NCBI GenBank assembly: GCA_037953745.1
Contig: JBAKBP010004443.1
Span: 62,001 to 126,000 of the forward strand
Reading direction: 5' to 3'
Source: Lithodes maja
Lineage: Eukaryota; Arthropoda; Malacostraca; Decapoda; Lithodidae
DNA length: 64,000 bases
The position numbers and the translations under genes were made by a program. Below the pieces are notes generated by a model. It was not told where the DNA came from and ran no database searches. It saw nothing but the letters and a program-made list of their open reading frames with translations. Below are positions 1 to 10,047 of this stretch, piece by piece; the stretch's first letter is position 1; each line of letters opens with the position of its first letter.

Positions 1-963
1 TCACACTACGGCCTTGCATCATTAGTTCCACTAATTTCTTCTTATCTTCATAACAGAAAAATATGTGTAATGGTAGATGGCCTTTATTCTCAATTTCACT
101 CAATAAATGCTGGTGTTCCCCAGGGATCAGTTTTGGCCCCAATTCTGTTCCTCATTCATATCAATGATATCATATCTACCACTCATAATCCAATAAATTC
201 CTACGCAGATGACTCAACACTCCACAGTTCCTTCACATTTACCAATTCTTTCACCCAACCCGATCTTATAAATTCAAAAATAAACACTGCAATTTCTCTG
301 AACCAGGACCTTTCTAGAATTAATGGATGGGGACAAAAGAATCTAGTTTCCTTTAATGCACAGAAAACCAAGTACATTCAATTTTCTAACCGACAGAATC
401 TCACTGACACCCATATATTTTTTAATGATGTAAATATTCCCACTTCCCCTAGTATTGACATTCTCGGTGTAACATTAACTACTAACTTGAGCTGGACACA
501 TTATGTTAGAAGCATTGCTAAGAATGCCTCTAAAAAACTGGGACTCCTGTACAGAGTTCGAGAATTCTTCACTGACGAGCAGTTGGCCGTGATATATAAA
601 AGTCATGTGCGTTCTCAGATGGATTACTGTTCACCTCTGTGGGGTGGAAGTGGAGTGGTTGCATTGAGGCAGTTGGACAAAATTCAAAATAAAGCTATTA
701 AATTAATCAATAACCCTGCAATCACACAGGACCTTCCTACATTATCCATACGAAGAAACGTTGCATCCCTTGCATTATTCTACAGATATTTTCACAGCAA
801 TTGTTCCGAGGAACTTGCTTCAATTGTGCCGCTTCTTCACATCTTTCCCCGTAGAACTAGGGCAGCTGAGAGCGCCCATGAATTTACACTTTCTCCTCCA
901 CAATGCAGAACTTCTGCTTATCAGAATTCATTTATCCCCAGAGCTGCTACTATTTGGAATTAA
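1..963 (+). pseudogene. LINE-A reverse transcriptase, C-terminal part
   Basis: Open from the window edge to a stop at 961-963. It contains the RT block GVPQGSVLAPILFLIHIND (about 106-165) and the catalytic box YADDSTLHS (about 202-228), followed by the typical LINE thumb region with the motif QMDYCSPLWGG (about 617-650). The 5' end is outside the window. The frame stops at a TAA after IWN; in the other two copies the sequence reads on (LWNSLPSN), so this copy has lost its C-terminus by a single base change. Role in the family: target-primed reverse transcription of the element RNA. I regard it as a dead copy. Confidence 0.8.
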
Positions 964-1126
964 CTTCCCTCGAATTGCTTTCCACAAACTTACAATCTAC
1001 AAATGTTTAAATCCAGTTGTTACAAACATTTTATGAATGGAGGATGCCTTTAGGCACATGGACCTTTTTGTTTTATCTGTGTTTTTCCTTCCTCCGTTCA
1101 TTGTCTCTTAAAAAAAAAAAAAAAAA
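1..1126 (+). mobile_element. LINE-A copy 1, 3' part with poly-A tail
   Basis: Non-LTR retrotransposon running in from the left edge of the window. The sequence is nearly the same as two other copies (17259-20664 on plus, 34074-35278 on minus). The 3' end is a run of A at about 1110-1126 following GTCTCTT, and all three copies share that 3' end. It encodes the second half of a reverse transcriptase (see the coding entry). It sits in an intron of the Dscam gene about 60 bp upstream of the exon at 1186, in the same orientation. The clade is uncertain: RT motifs and the poly-A tail fit a Jockey/CR1-group LINE. Confidence 0.9.
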
Positions 1127-1185
1127 ATACCTCGCCTTACCTTTCGAACACAACTTTAACTCCTCTTTCTTTATTATCTCCGCAG

Positions 1186-1383
1186 GTTACATAGTGCGGT
1201 ACCAGCTGGAGGATGCAGACGATGATGCCAGCTGGGGTGAGGCGTGGGTTGAGCCGGACCGTGGTAGTCACACTCTGGACCAGCTGCGTTGTGGCTCCAC
1301 GTACCACCTACAGATGGCTGCAGTCAACCAGGTGGGACGGGGGGCTACCTCCAGAACCGTCAACACCAGGACTCGTGGATCAG
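1186..1383 (+). CDS. Dscam: Dscam-type receptor, fibronectin III exon (FN5 part)
   Basis: A 198-bp exon of phase 1 at both ends. The acceptor is the pyrimidine tract then CGCAG at 1181-1185; the donor is TCAG|GTATAC at 1383/1384. It encodes the C-terminal two thirds of a fibronectin type III domain: YIVRYQLEDADDD near the start, then TLDQLRCGSTYHLQMAAVNQ, with the conserved LxCGxxYxLxxxAxNxxG pattern. In arthropod Dscam, the repulsion and immune-related cell-surface receptor, two FN3 domains (FN5, FN6) lie directly before the transmembrane segment. The next two exons here follow that order. The first third of the domain must lie in an exon left of the window. Confidence 0.8.
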
Positions 1384-1498
1384 GTATACAGCGGAAAGAA
1401 AGGAAACTTACATAACTTTTGTAAGATAGGAATGAAACTTATAAATCTTGTGCATCATTGAAAGAAAGTAGAATAAGAACCCTTGGCCTTGAATAGAC

Positions 1499-1590
1499 TG
1501 ATTTACCTACTTGTGAGAGAGAGAGAAAGATGTATTTTGTCAGCCTACTGGGCCGAAGCCCTCATAAGGCTGGTGATTTACCTACTTGTG
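1499..1590 (-). mobile_element. 58-bp LINE 3'-end relic flanked by 17-bp target-site duplication
   Basis: The 17-mer TGATTTACCTACTTGTG occurs at 1499-1515 and again at 1574-1590. Between them, 1516-1573 resembles the extreme 3' end of the I-like LINE at 59920-59995 in the same orientation; the shared core is around CTGGGCCGAAGCCCTC and CATAAGGCT. The reading is an extremely 5'-truncated LINE insertion in the Dscam intron between two exons. Confidence 0.7.
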
Positions 1591-1814
1591 TGTCAGATCA
1601 TCATGGTAGAATAAAAGGAATAGAATGATCCTAGTACTTTCAAAATTTACTCCTCTGAATGATATGCATGGAGAAGATTGGTTGTAAAGTTTATATCTAT
1701 CTTCTTTCTGTTTCTAGAACTTAAATAAACCATATGCTTAGGTTCATTCTAAATTATATGTGTATCCTTCTAGTATAAATATTCCTAGGTATAACGTATA
1801 ACACTTTTTCCCAG

Positions 1815-2117
1815 CCCCTCGCCAGCCCCGGCACCAAGACCTAGTGACCGTGAACTCTTCCAGCATCACCTTACACCTGTTTACCTGGCCTTCCGGGGGG
1901 TGTCCCATCACAGGGTGGGGGGTAGAGTATCGCCCTCGCTCCCACCCCACCTCCTACACCCCCGCCGCACCACAACCCCTCCTGCCACCTGACACTGATA
2001 CCCTGACACTGTCTGATCTGGCACCGCTGACTTGGTACCAGCTGAAGGTAACTGCTCATAACGCTGCCGGGAGTACTACTGCAACGTATGATGTGGCCAC
2101 GGCTTCACTCACTGGGG
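1815..2117 (+). CDS. Dscam: Dscam-type receptor, fibronectin III exon (FN6)
   Basis: A 303-bp exon, phase 1 at both ends. The acceptor is TTTTTCCCAG at 1805-1814; the donor is ACTGGGG|GTATGT at 2117/2118. It joins in frame to the exon ending at 1383 (split codon G|CC). It encodes a whole FN3 domain: SSSITLHL, then WPSGGCPITGWGVEYRP, then DLAPLTWYQLKVTAHNAAGST. The 'W..GGCPI' and 'TWYQL+VTAHN.AGST' signatures are typical of the last FN3 domain of arthropod Dscam. Extracellular, membrane proximal. Assignment rests on motif memory, not on a search. Confidence 0.85.
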
Positions 2118-2690
2118 GTATGTATCAGGATTGTGTGAGAGAGAAAGAGAGAGAGATAGCATAGCTATTAACTACACACAGTGCTACTACAAACACTACA
2201 TGTACAGTCACTTATAATGATTCGTAGCCCCCTTGCATATTTATTTATACAATTATAACTACAGTATCTGGATTGATTTTCGGATCAAACTTGCTTTTCA
2301 ATATATAGTGTATACTGTATAGTTTTGTAATTGATGTATAGAACATTTGATTCATTAATTATGTTTCTAGAGATATACTGTACTTCCATAATTAGAAATA
2401 GGTGAGGTCCATGAATTTGACTGTATATAATATGCTGTCACTATGAATTTACTTACAAGGGGGATTGCATTTCATCATTACTTTAAACATTGCTTCCTCC
2501 TGAGAAAGCCACGCATGCTAAATGATGTTCTTTTGTCCATGTCACAATACTCTTCCACTACATGGAAGTTTTTCTTGAACATACTGTACCATACTTTTTT
2601 ATTTTAGTTTCCACTACTAAGTAAGTACTGTAGCTATGTGGAAGTGTTTGTGTGCATACAAAAAAAAAAGTTCTTGTAAATTTTGTTTGT

Positions 2691-2709
2691 ATATAGATAG
2701 ATAGATAGA
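2691..2709. repeat. GATA microsatellite
   Basis: Short (ATAG)n run between two copies of AATTTTGTTTGTA in the intron before the transmembrane exon. Confidence 0.8.
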
Positions 2710-2772
2710 AATTTTGTTTGTAATATAAAAGCTCCTCCATCAGTATCCCTAACTTTCCCTCATGCCCCCCAG

Positions 2773-2929
2773 CGACCCTGGCCCCGGCGAGTGTTGTGGA
2801 GGTGGTGGAGGCCCGGAGCGGTGGTGGTGGTGTGAGACTACTAGACCCACACGTACTAGCACCTGTTGTGTCTGGTATAGCCTGTACCTTGGCTCTACTG
2901 CTATGTGTTGGGCTACTGCTGTCTAGAGG
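2773..2929 (+). CDS. Dscam: Dscam-type receptor, transmembrane exon
   Basis: A 157-bp exon. The acceptor is CCCCCCAG at 2765-2772; the donor is AGAGG|GTATGT at 2929/2930. Phase 1 on entry joins the previous exon (codon G|CG); phase 2 on exit. The encoded peptide is a juxtamembrane stretch (VVEVVEARSGGGG) followed by a hydrophobic helix VSGIACTLALLLCVGLLLS, a clear single transmembrane segment. Position after FN6 matches the transmembrane exon of arthropod Dscam, which has alternative versions in some insects; only one version is visible here. The cytoplasmic exons are not in the window and may lie beyond the repeat block to the right. Confidence 0.8.
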
Positions 2930-2948
2930 GTATGTACAGTATTATAAT

Positions 2949-3898
2949 GTAAAACTTGCAAAATAAACAAACCAAAACTTCGACGAACACAGTAAAAAGA
3001 CAAAACAACTAATCAAAATCGCTATGTGGAAACCGCTTGAGCAGAATAATAATTAGTAGTAACATACCCTGTTCATTATAGGCATGCCAAAAATCTTGTC
3101 TACTAACCCCTATTACTCAAATACGGCTCGAGAAATCTAGCTAATATATCTACCATTTGGGAAGGTTCAGCTAGGGAATAGGTGTGGATATTTACAGCCC
3201 ATTTGCTTTAGCCCATATTGAGTTACAGGGGTTAGGAATTACATTTTCAGGCTTACCTATAATGAATGAACTGTAGTAGTATTACTGTAGAATTATGTAC
3301 AGTATAAAGTTAGAGGATAACACCGAGCAAGTAAAATATAGGATCAGGTCTTATAATTGATATCACAGCTAAAGCCATGACAAAAGAAGGTACGGTAAGT
3401 GACTTGGTATTCTGGAGTGTTACCATTAATTGATTATAAATGGCTGACATATACATATATAGAATAGTCTTTCAGTGTACAGTATATACAGTTCGTCGTC
3501 GAGTAACACGGTCATTGTAGACTCCCTGCGGTCCGCAGTACTGAAAAGTGCATTACTGGAACAATATGTTTACATGTTTAAGGTAGCTACTCAGTCTGGC
3601 CACTTTGCCTGAGTCCCCCTTTTTGATCCTTTTGCTCACCCAAAACTGACATAAATCACCCCTTACCGACACCTAACCTTAGTTTTCATGGCTTAATACA
3701 CATAGAAATAGAGTATATGTATTGATGACTTGCTCTTATAGTAATGTAGTAATGTACACCCTATATGGTGGATTGTGTTCTTTTATTTCATAAATTTTAT
3801 TTTAGTAAGCGTTGTTTCCACATAGCGATTTTGATAAGTTAATTTGACTTTATATTGTCTTTGTCCCAGTTTTGGTTTGTTTAGTTTGCAAGTTTTAC
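2949..3898. mobile_element. MITE-like element with about 85-bp terminal inverted repeats
   Basis: 2949-3033 (starting GTAAAACTTGCAAA, ending GCTATGTGGAAAC) reappears as an imperfect inverted copy at 3814-3898. No coding potential inside. A second inverted repeat is nested within it (3071-3271). I found no convincing target-site duplication. Lies in the putative Dscam intron. Confidence 0.65.
3071..3271. repeat. Nested inverted-repeat (hairpin) element
   Basis: The left arm beginning GTTCATTATAGGCATGCC is matched by the inverted right arm ending GGCTTACCTATAATGAATGAAC. The arms also share CCTAACCCCTGTAACTCA-like sequence (inverted), so about 200 bp can fold into a long imperfect hairpin. Confidence 0.6.
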
Positions 3899-4014
3899 AC
3901 TTTAACGTATTCTAGAACCTTGCCTGATATTTAGTTCTACTAGAATATATTAATTTCTGATCACTCTTACCCCATTTAGCGGCTACAAGAATGGCTATTG
4001 ACCGAGTGAGTTTA

Positions 4015-4100
4015 TTAACCCTTAAAGAGCGGCGCTCGACTTAAGTCATGCACCAATTTGCAGCAAGTTAGGAGCATTATTAAGGCTTTTAAAGGGTTAA
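4015..4100. mobile_element. 86-bp TTAA-flanked mini-MITE
   Basis: TTAACCCTTAAAGAG at 4015 and its near-inverse CTTTTAAAGGGTTAA ending at 4100. TTAA on both ends and the CCCT terminus fit a piggyBac-like non-autonomous element. Confidence 0.55.
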
Positions 4101-4442
4101 AATCGAGTGCAAATGGCCGGGAGCGCAGCGGGCCAGACAGCCGACTCCCAGGGCTTACCGCCGCCCATTAACTCATGTTCCCTGTGTTCTCGAGAGGCCG
4201 GCAGTGTAGCCAGTAGTGAGCATAGCTGGGAAAAATATACCGATCTATGCTAAACTTCCATGTTCGTGGCACCACTGCAAGAGAACCAAGAGTGCTACGT
4301 AGCTCGTTCTGGTCTCATTTTGAAGCTTTTAGTGCCTAGTTTTTTGCTAAATAATTTTTTTTTTTCATGCAGATGCCTGATTTATCATGCAGGAGGGCCT
4401 GAATATGCCCAAATGAGCCCAAAACACCCCGCTAGACAAGGG
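4101..4442. other. Intronic sequence, no gene recognised
   Basis: A 340-bp stretch between TTAA elements. A 128-residue open frame at 4260-4646 crosses into the MITE and has no recognisable motif. Nothing supportable seen. Confidence 0.5.
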
Positions 4443-5405
4443 TTAACCCTCCTTGCCCGGGCAGCATTTATAGATGTCGATAGTCCTATCCAGGGGATCT
4501 GGCCAAAAAACATTGTATATAAACATAGGCCTATTATTGTTAATTTAACCCTCCTGGCCCGGGCAGGTCCTCCAAAGGACAGTGTGGGCTACCCGGGCGA
4601 TCTGGCCGAAAAACGTCTAGGCCTAGGCTACCGTATTTTTGTTTAGTTTAACTGCTAGAAATTTCCCACACATCTATAAACGTAGTGCGGTTTCCAATCT
4701 GTAGACTGGCGTTGAGTAGAGCTCTCTAAGTCAACTGGTTCAGTTGTGATGACGATTTCTGTGGAGCGAATTTTTCCGCGATGTTGACAATATCGGAGCT
4801 TTTCAGACACTAATTTCGTCTGACGTCACAACAATAACATTGATCCGACGTCTCCTTATTGTTTTCGGAGGTGCGGTGACGCAACGATCGGCTTTGTTTA
4901 CATGCGTCGGACGCACGGCGTTCAGACCAAGCTGAATAGGCTTTCAAGCTTACTATCTCCTGAAAGGACACCCGGGCTCCTGCCCTTCTTTCGTGGTGTC
5001 CTTTGGAGGACCTGCCCGGGCCAGGAGGGTTAATAGCTAGAGAATTAACACACATCTCAAAATGTAGCCCTTACTTGTATCTGTAGACTGGCGTTGAGTA
5101 AAGCTCTAGATTAACTGATTTAGGTGTGATGACGATTTCCGTGGAGAGAGTTTTTCCGCAGGTTTAGCCATATCGGACACTTTGGAAGACTAATTTTCGC
5201 TCTAACTGGCAATGGCGGACAAGGTCGGACTTCTTATTGAGGCTTGGCGGCGCTCTGATCGGCTTTGTTTACAAACGTTTCGCCGAGCGGCTTTCAAAGC
5301 ACGCTTAAGGGTGTTTGCAAGCATACGGATTTTAAAAGGACGCCCTGGCTCTGGGCCTTTGCAAGGTGCGTCCTTTTAAAATGCTGCCCGGGCAGGAAGG
5401 GTTAA
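4443..5405. mobile_element. Outer piggyBac-like MITE (TTAA target site)
   Basis: The left end is TTAACCCTCCTTGCCCGGGC at 4443 and the right end is GCCCGGGCAGGAAGGGTTAA ending at 5405. The terminal inverted repeat extends through GCAGCATTT. There is no transposase inside. It contains a second complete element of the same general type at 4545-5033, so it was itself a target for TTAA insertion. Confidence 0.75.
4545..5033. mobile_element. Inner piggyBac-like MITE nested in the outer one
   Basis: The left end is TTAACCCTCCTGGCCCGGGC (4545) and the right end is GCCCGGGCCAGGAGGGTTAA (ending 5033). The inverted repeat continues through AGGTCCTCCAAAGGACA, about 37 bp. The termini resemble the outer element but are distinct, so two related subfamilies are nested. 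Confidence 0.8.
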
Positions 5406-5758
5406 CGACCATTTTCAGTTGTGACCACTCTTTGAAGCTGGTATTTGTGATGCTCCGCTGTCATATATTAGCTCCTTATTTATCTCCACATCTGACTAAT
5501 TTTTCAGCTGTGCTCACTTCCTAAAATTGGGTCAGTTCGGGAGCAGTGGTTGCAGTGGCTCTACCAGCAGTACTGCCGTGGGAAATATACTCTAGATCAC
5601 TGGTCCTTTAACTTAAATAAATAGAACATATGCTACATATTTTTCTCCATCTATGACTTCTTCCTCTTCTATAATTATGGACTCCCCATAGCAAAATCCT
5701 TCCTTTTCTTTTGTGGTAAACATTTCATTCTATATAATATTGTTTTGTAGATGTTAAG
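5406..5758. other. Left flank of the gypsy element, no gene recognised
   Basis: About 350 bp. One possible acceptor (TTTTTCAG at about 5501-5508) precedes a short open stretch, but there is no matching domain and I do not call an exon. Confidence 0.4.
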
Positions 5759-7550
5759 TGTGACGCACCCAGTGCGTAGCAACGCAACCTGATTGTACTC
5801 CTTGGTACTCCACTGTACCGTCACGGTGCGTGTACCGCGTTGTACCGTGCTGGCTGCTTATATTGAGTGTGACAACGTATAACTATGTTCTTTGTATCTC
5901 TGCAAAGGTCTCGTCATTTGCTAACCAGTGGTGGGTTTTGTTTTAAGCCATGTCGAGACCTTCCATTTAATATGTAGTATCAATAGAGAAGTTGATAGAT
6001 GAGATAATAGGAATTCAGAGAGAGAGAGTGAGTTAGACTTCAGAGCGAGAGGGTAGCAATGGTTGCCAGACGTATGGACCGGTTGGCAGCCCTGCGCTTA
6101 TAGCTAGGTGCGACAGGGTTGGTAGTACATTGCCGCCTGCATATGCTGCCTGGCTGCCCATGTTGTCGTACTGCACATTGCATGGAGGCTCGCTGTGTGT
6201 TCCATGATCAGGTTGCCTAGAACCTTTGAGATTCTAACATCCCTTGCCCTCTCTCCCAATTTCTCACGGTTGCACTCTTTCTCTCTGACGACATTACTCT
6301 CATTTCATTCTTCTCTCTATTTAAATGCATACCCTTCCCTTGAGGTCCTAAAGGAGTTTCAGCACTCACCTCTCGTATTACTCTTAGGACAAGCATATAT
6401 TTACATGTATTAGATTTAAGGGGTTAATGTGAACAGCGATCTTCTTGATGAGGATAGTTGGTGAACGTTCTACATGTTCACGAGTTATATGCCCAGCTCA
6501 TCATCCAATTTGTGACTAGACTAGTGCCATGTGTAAGAGCCCGACCATGCCCAGGAGTTGTCTGTAGAGGGGCGAGGACTTAGCCTTGATTTGCCTACCG
6601 AGCCAGGAGCGAGTGCAGTACCAGAGACTACAGCTCGCTCGTAGTGCCGGTATAGTAGAGTAACGTAATTTATCTGTCCTTGTGTTCTCTACAGTCTTTT
6701 CCTGGGTTCTCGCTTTCGGTGCTGGGACTCATTGTTCCTGTGACTTGGCCTGCTAGCTAGAACACATGGGGATGATGAGTGGGTGATATCTTTATTTTAC
6801 TATGCATTGCAGCTCTCTTTAAGTTTATGTATGTAACACTTTACAATACACATTACTCACACACAAGACAACACTATTAATACTTTCATGTATCAATTAA
6901 CTGCACTGTCGTTTTGCTGCTGTGTCCGGAGTTCCGTTGCGTAGGGCGCATACGGACTCAGAGGGGAGACAGAGTGAGAGAAGCGAAGTAGCCTATGCGG
7001 TAGTAGGCTACCGGCGCAGTACTGTTGCCTGCAACCTTTTAGTTATTCCAAGTATAGATTCATTATTACAATAAGTGACTACTATTTATGTTCCTTCCAT
7101 GTGTATTATTAGGTATCTACTGGATCATGAACATCTTGTATGCTACATGCTAGTGCATGTTAGTAGGGGACAGTTATTCTAGTGCACGCGCTTTCAAGTA
7201 GGCGTGTACATTTGTCATTTAGCATTTCACTGTCATACCTTTAGCCTGCTTCTATTCTACATTATTAGAGGCTTAATATTAACGTAGTTTCTTGAGTATT
7301 GCATTTCTTTAGTAATAACGTAACCTATAAATGTCTGAGGGAGTTTAGCCTCATAGCCTACCCCTGTTGTACACTTTCGCCGAGTTAAGGTACCTCGTTA
7401 CCATAGACGATAACTCTGTAGGGCGTTGGTGCTTTTGTTGTCTGGAGCATATAGTATTTGGGACTGGAATCGAGCGTGTCGTTGTCACATAAGCCATTTC
7501 TGTCCTACGATCAAGAATCCCGAATATGTATTGCCGATCCAGCCGTAACA
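5759..7550 (+). repeat. 5' LTR of the gypsy element (1,792 bp)
   Basis: Starts TGTGACGCACCC and ends GCCGTAACA; TGTGACG and CGTAACA are a near-perfect terminal inverted repeat, with TG...CA ends. The same sequence recurs at 15179-16992. Long for an LTR, with no coding capacity recognised. Confidence 0.9.
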
Positions 7551-7793
7551 AAATGGCGACCTTGCACAAGATTCAGTAGTATCCTATCACATGTTTTTTG
7601 GAGAACTATTCTATGCTACCTAGTAGAGCTGGCTAGAATTTTCTTGCATATTGGAGGAATTTTTATTGTGTCATTATTGTATTGGTGGACTTGCAGATTG
7701 TTTCGTTGGGGGTGTCTAGAGTAGAGTCATTCAAGCATCTTTAACATTTTGTGAGTCGAGACTGCAATTAGTAATAAGCACTTCTTTTTTTTT
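7551..7793 (+). promoter_or_regulatory. Primer-binding site and gag leader
   Basis: Directly after the LTR comes AAATGGCGACCTTGCAC. TGGCGACC at 7554 is the usual kind of tRNA 3'-end complement for priming minus-strand synthesis; an arginine tRNA is used by elements with a similar start, but I cannot confirm the tRNA here. The rest is untranslated leader up to the gag ATG at 7794. Confidence 0.65.
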
Positions 7794-8790
7794 ATGAACA
7801 GCAATTGTATAACCAGCACTATGTCTAATGACTCATCATTTACGGGGGAGGATAACACGGTACAGCCTAGTAACCAGCAAGTACAACAGATGTTTAGGGA
7901 GGGGAGTGTTATAAGTGGAGAGAGGGATGCCCGGGCATTTTTGCAGACACCTTTGACCGAACAGCGCCTGCAGGCTATTGATTGTTACGGTCTTCGCTGT
8001 TTAGCCACGGTTTTGGGGCGGGACTGTCCTGACAGTTGGCCCAAGAAGAATTTGGTGGCATGTTTGTTGGGTGATGGCGATGGGGCGGTGGGTGGAGTGG
8101 GGTCTTGGGGGGTTCCCTCCAAGCCTCCATTCCACTCTACCCCTGAGCTGGGCCCTCAGCCAGCGAGTCTTAGCACGATGCAGCAGGAGGGTTCTCAAGG
8201 GCAAGCTGGCTTACCCGTAAACACGTCTCGGTGTGGATCCCCCATTTTGTGCTCTCCCCCCCCAGGCCTGTCTCCTGAGATGTTATTTCAGCTAGAACTA
8301 GCTAAGTTTAAGCTGCAGGAGACTCGGATACAACAGGCTAGTATAGAACGCATAGAGGTTGCTAGAATCCAAGCCAATCAGGATGCAACCAGGTACCAGG
8401 CTGAAATGGATGTCGAGAAGTCTAGAGTAGAGACCACGGGGCGTCATCTCGGTGGTGGGCACCGGGTTACAGACTCACTTTCGCATTTAATTAAGTTAGT
8501 ACCCGCATTTGATGAGACAGCAGTGACTGAGTTTTTTGCTCGTTTCGAAAAGAAGTGTCGTGAGTATGACTGGCCGGAGGTTAAATGGGCAGCATTAGTT
8601 TCATCACGTCTAGTGGGTAAGGGGTTGAAAGCCTACGATGCACTGTCACTGGACGAGAGTGTAGTGTATGGACTGGTGAAGGAGGCTGTGCTCCGGGCCT
8701 ACGAACTGCAACCCGAAACTTATAGATTGAAGTTCCGTGGCGTGAATAAGAAGAGCGACGTCAGTTTTATGGAGCACGCACGGGACTTAA
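7794..8790 (+). pseudogene. gag: gag, N-terminal part with SCAN-like capsid domain (split by piggyBac)
   Basis: Open from ATG 7794 to the TTAA at 8787-8790, where piggyBac sequence takes over. The last third (from about 8485) reads as a retrotransposon capsid: VPAFDETAVTEFFARFEKKC, a tryptophan (YDWPEVKW), ALVSSRLVGKGLKAYDALS, and AVLRAYELQPETYRLKFR, the same pattern as the vertebrate SCAN domain. A hydrophilic Gln-rich helix (QLELAKFKLQETRIQQ) precedes it. The frame resumes after the second TTAA at 10792 in the same phase, so the interruption is the only lesion I see in gag. Confidence 0.85.
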
Positions 8791-8991
8791 CCCTTCGACC
8801 CCGGGTGGTACACGTGTGTACCATTTTTTTTTGGCCCGAGGAACCCGGGTGGTACAACACTGTACCATTGCTTGCGTGTGTGCTTTCGAATGGCGCGCGT
8901 AAAAATTTCGCTCCGTGGTCACCAGGCGTCGCTAGGCGACGCCACCAGACAGCATGTACGCCACCAAAACAGTCTCTACCCTGCCGCCAAC

Positions 8992-10047
8992 ATGGATACT
9001 AGCCCAAAAAGTTATTCCCTTGTGTCCGATTCTACGCTCCCTTCGACGCCTGCCCATGTTCGTCGCGCCCTAACGCAAAGGCACGTACAAGATGCGTTGA
9101 CTCCCGGAGGTATTGAGATAGCTTTGAGGAGTTATGAACGTGGTGAAGGCCAAAATAGTGTTGATGAGTTGGGTAGTGATAGCTCCGAGTCTTATCAGTC
9201 TCACTATAGTGAAGATTTTGACGATCTAGACGAAATCCATGAAAGATACGCCTTTTTTAGTGGATTTGACCATGACGATGAAAGTGATGATAGTGAGGCT
9301 GAGCGGGAGGCTGAGGTTGACCCGCCATTGTCTTCCTTATCTACCCACGCCACCCAAGTTGCCCCAGGCTCCCGCCATTCTTCCCCACCACCACCAGCAC
9401 TCCCTAGGGTTGAGGACCCCCCACTTTCGGCCTATTTACCCACTCCTTCCCCACCTCGCCGACCTACACGCCGCCCACGCATCATTCGTTCCCCGCGAGA
9501 TTATGAGGGGGGCTCTGAAGAAGAAGGGCACCTCACAGATGACTCTGGCCATGATTACCTGGGTCCACCGTCAGGGCAAGATGACAGCTCTGACGACAAC
9601 GACGATGACGACGACTTTATGGACATCGACGACCCTCAACCCAGACGCTTTGCCCAGGGCCGTCGTGCTCCTGGCCGCCCTGGCCGCCGGGCTGGCCGCC
9701 GGGCTGGGCCTGGGCGCCGTCGTGCTCCTGGCCGCCCTAGGGTGCGCGCCGCCAAAGTTCGTGGGCGTGCTGCCCCCGCTCTAGCTCCACAGAGGGCAGT
9801 GGCACAACCTGGGCGCCCCGTTCAGGACCGCCTGCAGTGTGCACAGTATGTAAATGTGCACAAGCACGGTTACCTGCCTCTGGAACGAGATGGAGTCACC
9901 ATTAGCAGAAGGCGGTGCCATGTCTGCTGGAACAGCCAGGTGAGGCCGAGGAAGCACAAAAAGACCACCATGCAGTGTGTGGAGTGCCAGGTGTCACTAT
10001 GTACTATACCGTGCTTTGCTGAATACCACAGCAAGCAGGAGTACTAA
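8992..10047 (+). CDS. piggyBac-derived ORF lacking the DDD catalytic core (351 aa)
   Basis: The start ATG 8992 (MDTSPKS) is chosen because the relative at 21836 begins the same way (MDSTPNS); an in-frame ATG at 8890 is possible. Order: Ser/Asp/Glu-rich acidic N-terminus; Pro-rich stretch; a second acidic run (DDSSDDNDDDDD, about 9575-9615); Arg/Gly/Pro-rich segment with AT-hook-like PGRP cores (about 9655-9770); then directly the C-terminal cysteine-rich domain (CHVCWNSQ, CVECQVSLC, CFAEYHSKQEY), which in piggyBac transposases folds around zinc and binds the element ends. The DDD RNase H-like core between these is deleted in frame. It cannot catalyse transposition; it could bind ends and act as a competitor, or simply be an unselected remnant. 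Confidence 0.75.
   Translation: MDTSPKSYSLVSDSTLPSTPAHVRRALTQRHVQDALTPGGIEIALRSYERGEGQNSVDELGSDSSESYQSHYSEDFDDLDEIHERYAFFSGFDHDDESDDSEAEREAEVDPPLSSLSTHATQVAPGSRHSSPPPPALPRVEDPPLSAYLPTPSPPRRPTRRPRIIRSPRDYEGGSEEEGHLTDDSGHDYLGPPSGQDDSSDDNDDDDDFMDIDDPQPRRFAQGRRAPGRPGRRAGRRAGPGRRRAPGRPRVRAAKVRGRAAPALAPQRAVAQPGRPVQDRLQCAQYVNVHKHGYLPLERDGVTISRRRCHVCWNSQVRPRKHKKTTMQCVECQVSLCTIPCFAEYHSKQEY

Noticed and set aside
5500..5620. Possible extra Dscam exon after TTTTTCAG
   Set aside because: Short, no good donor in the right phase, product (LCSLPKIGSVREQW) does not resemble a Dscam cytoplasmic segment.
9239..9784. 181-codon open frame inside the piggyBac 1 ORF
   Set aside because: Out-of-frame reading of the acidic and GC-rich region; the homologue at 22368 in element 2 is a different frame that only becomes real after the C-run.
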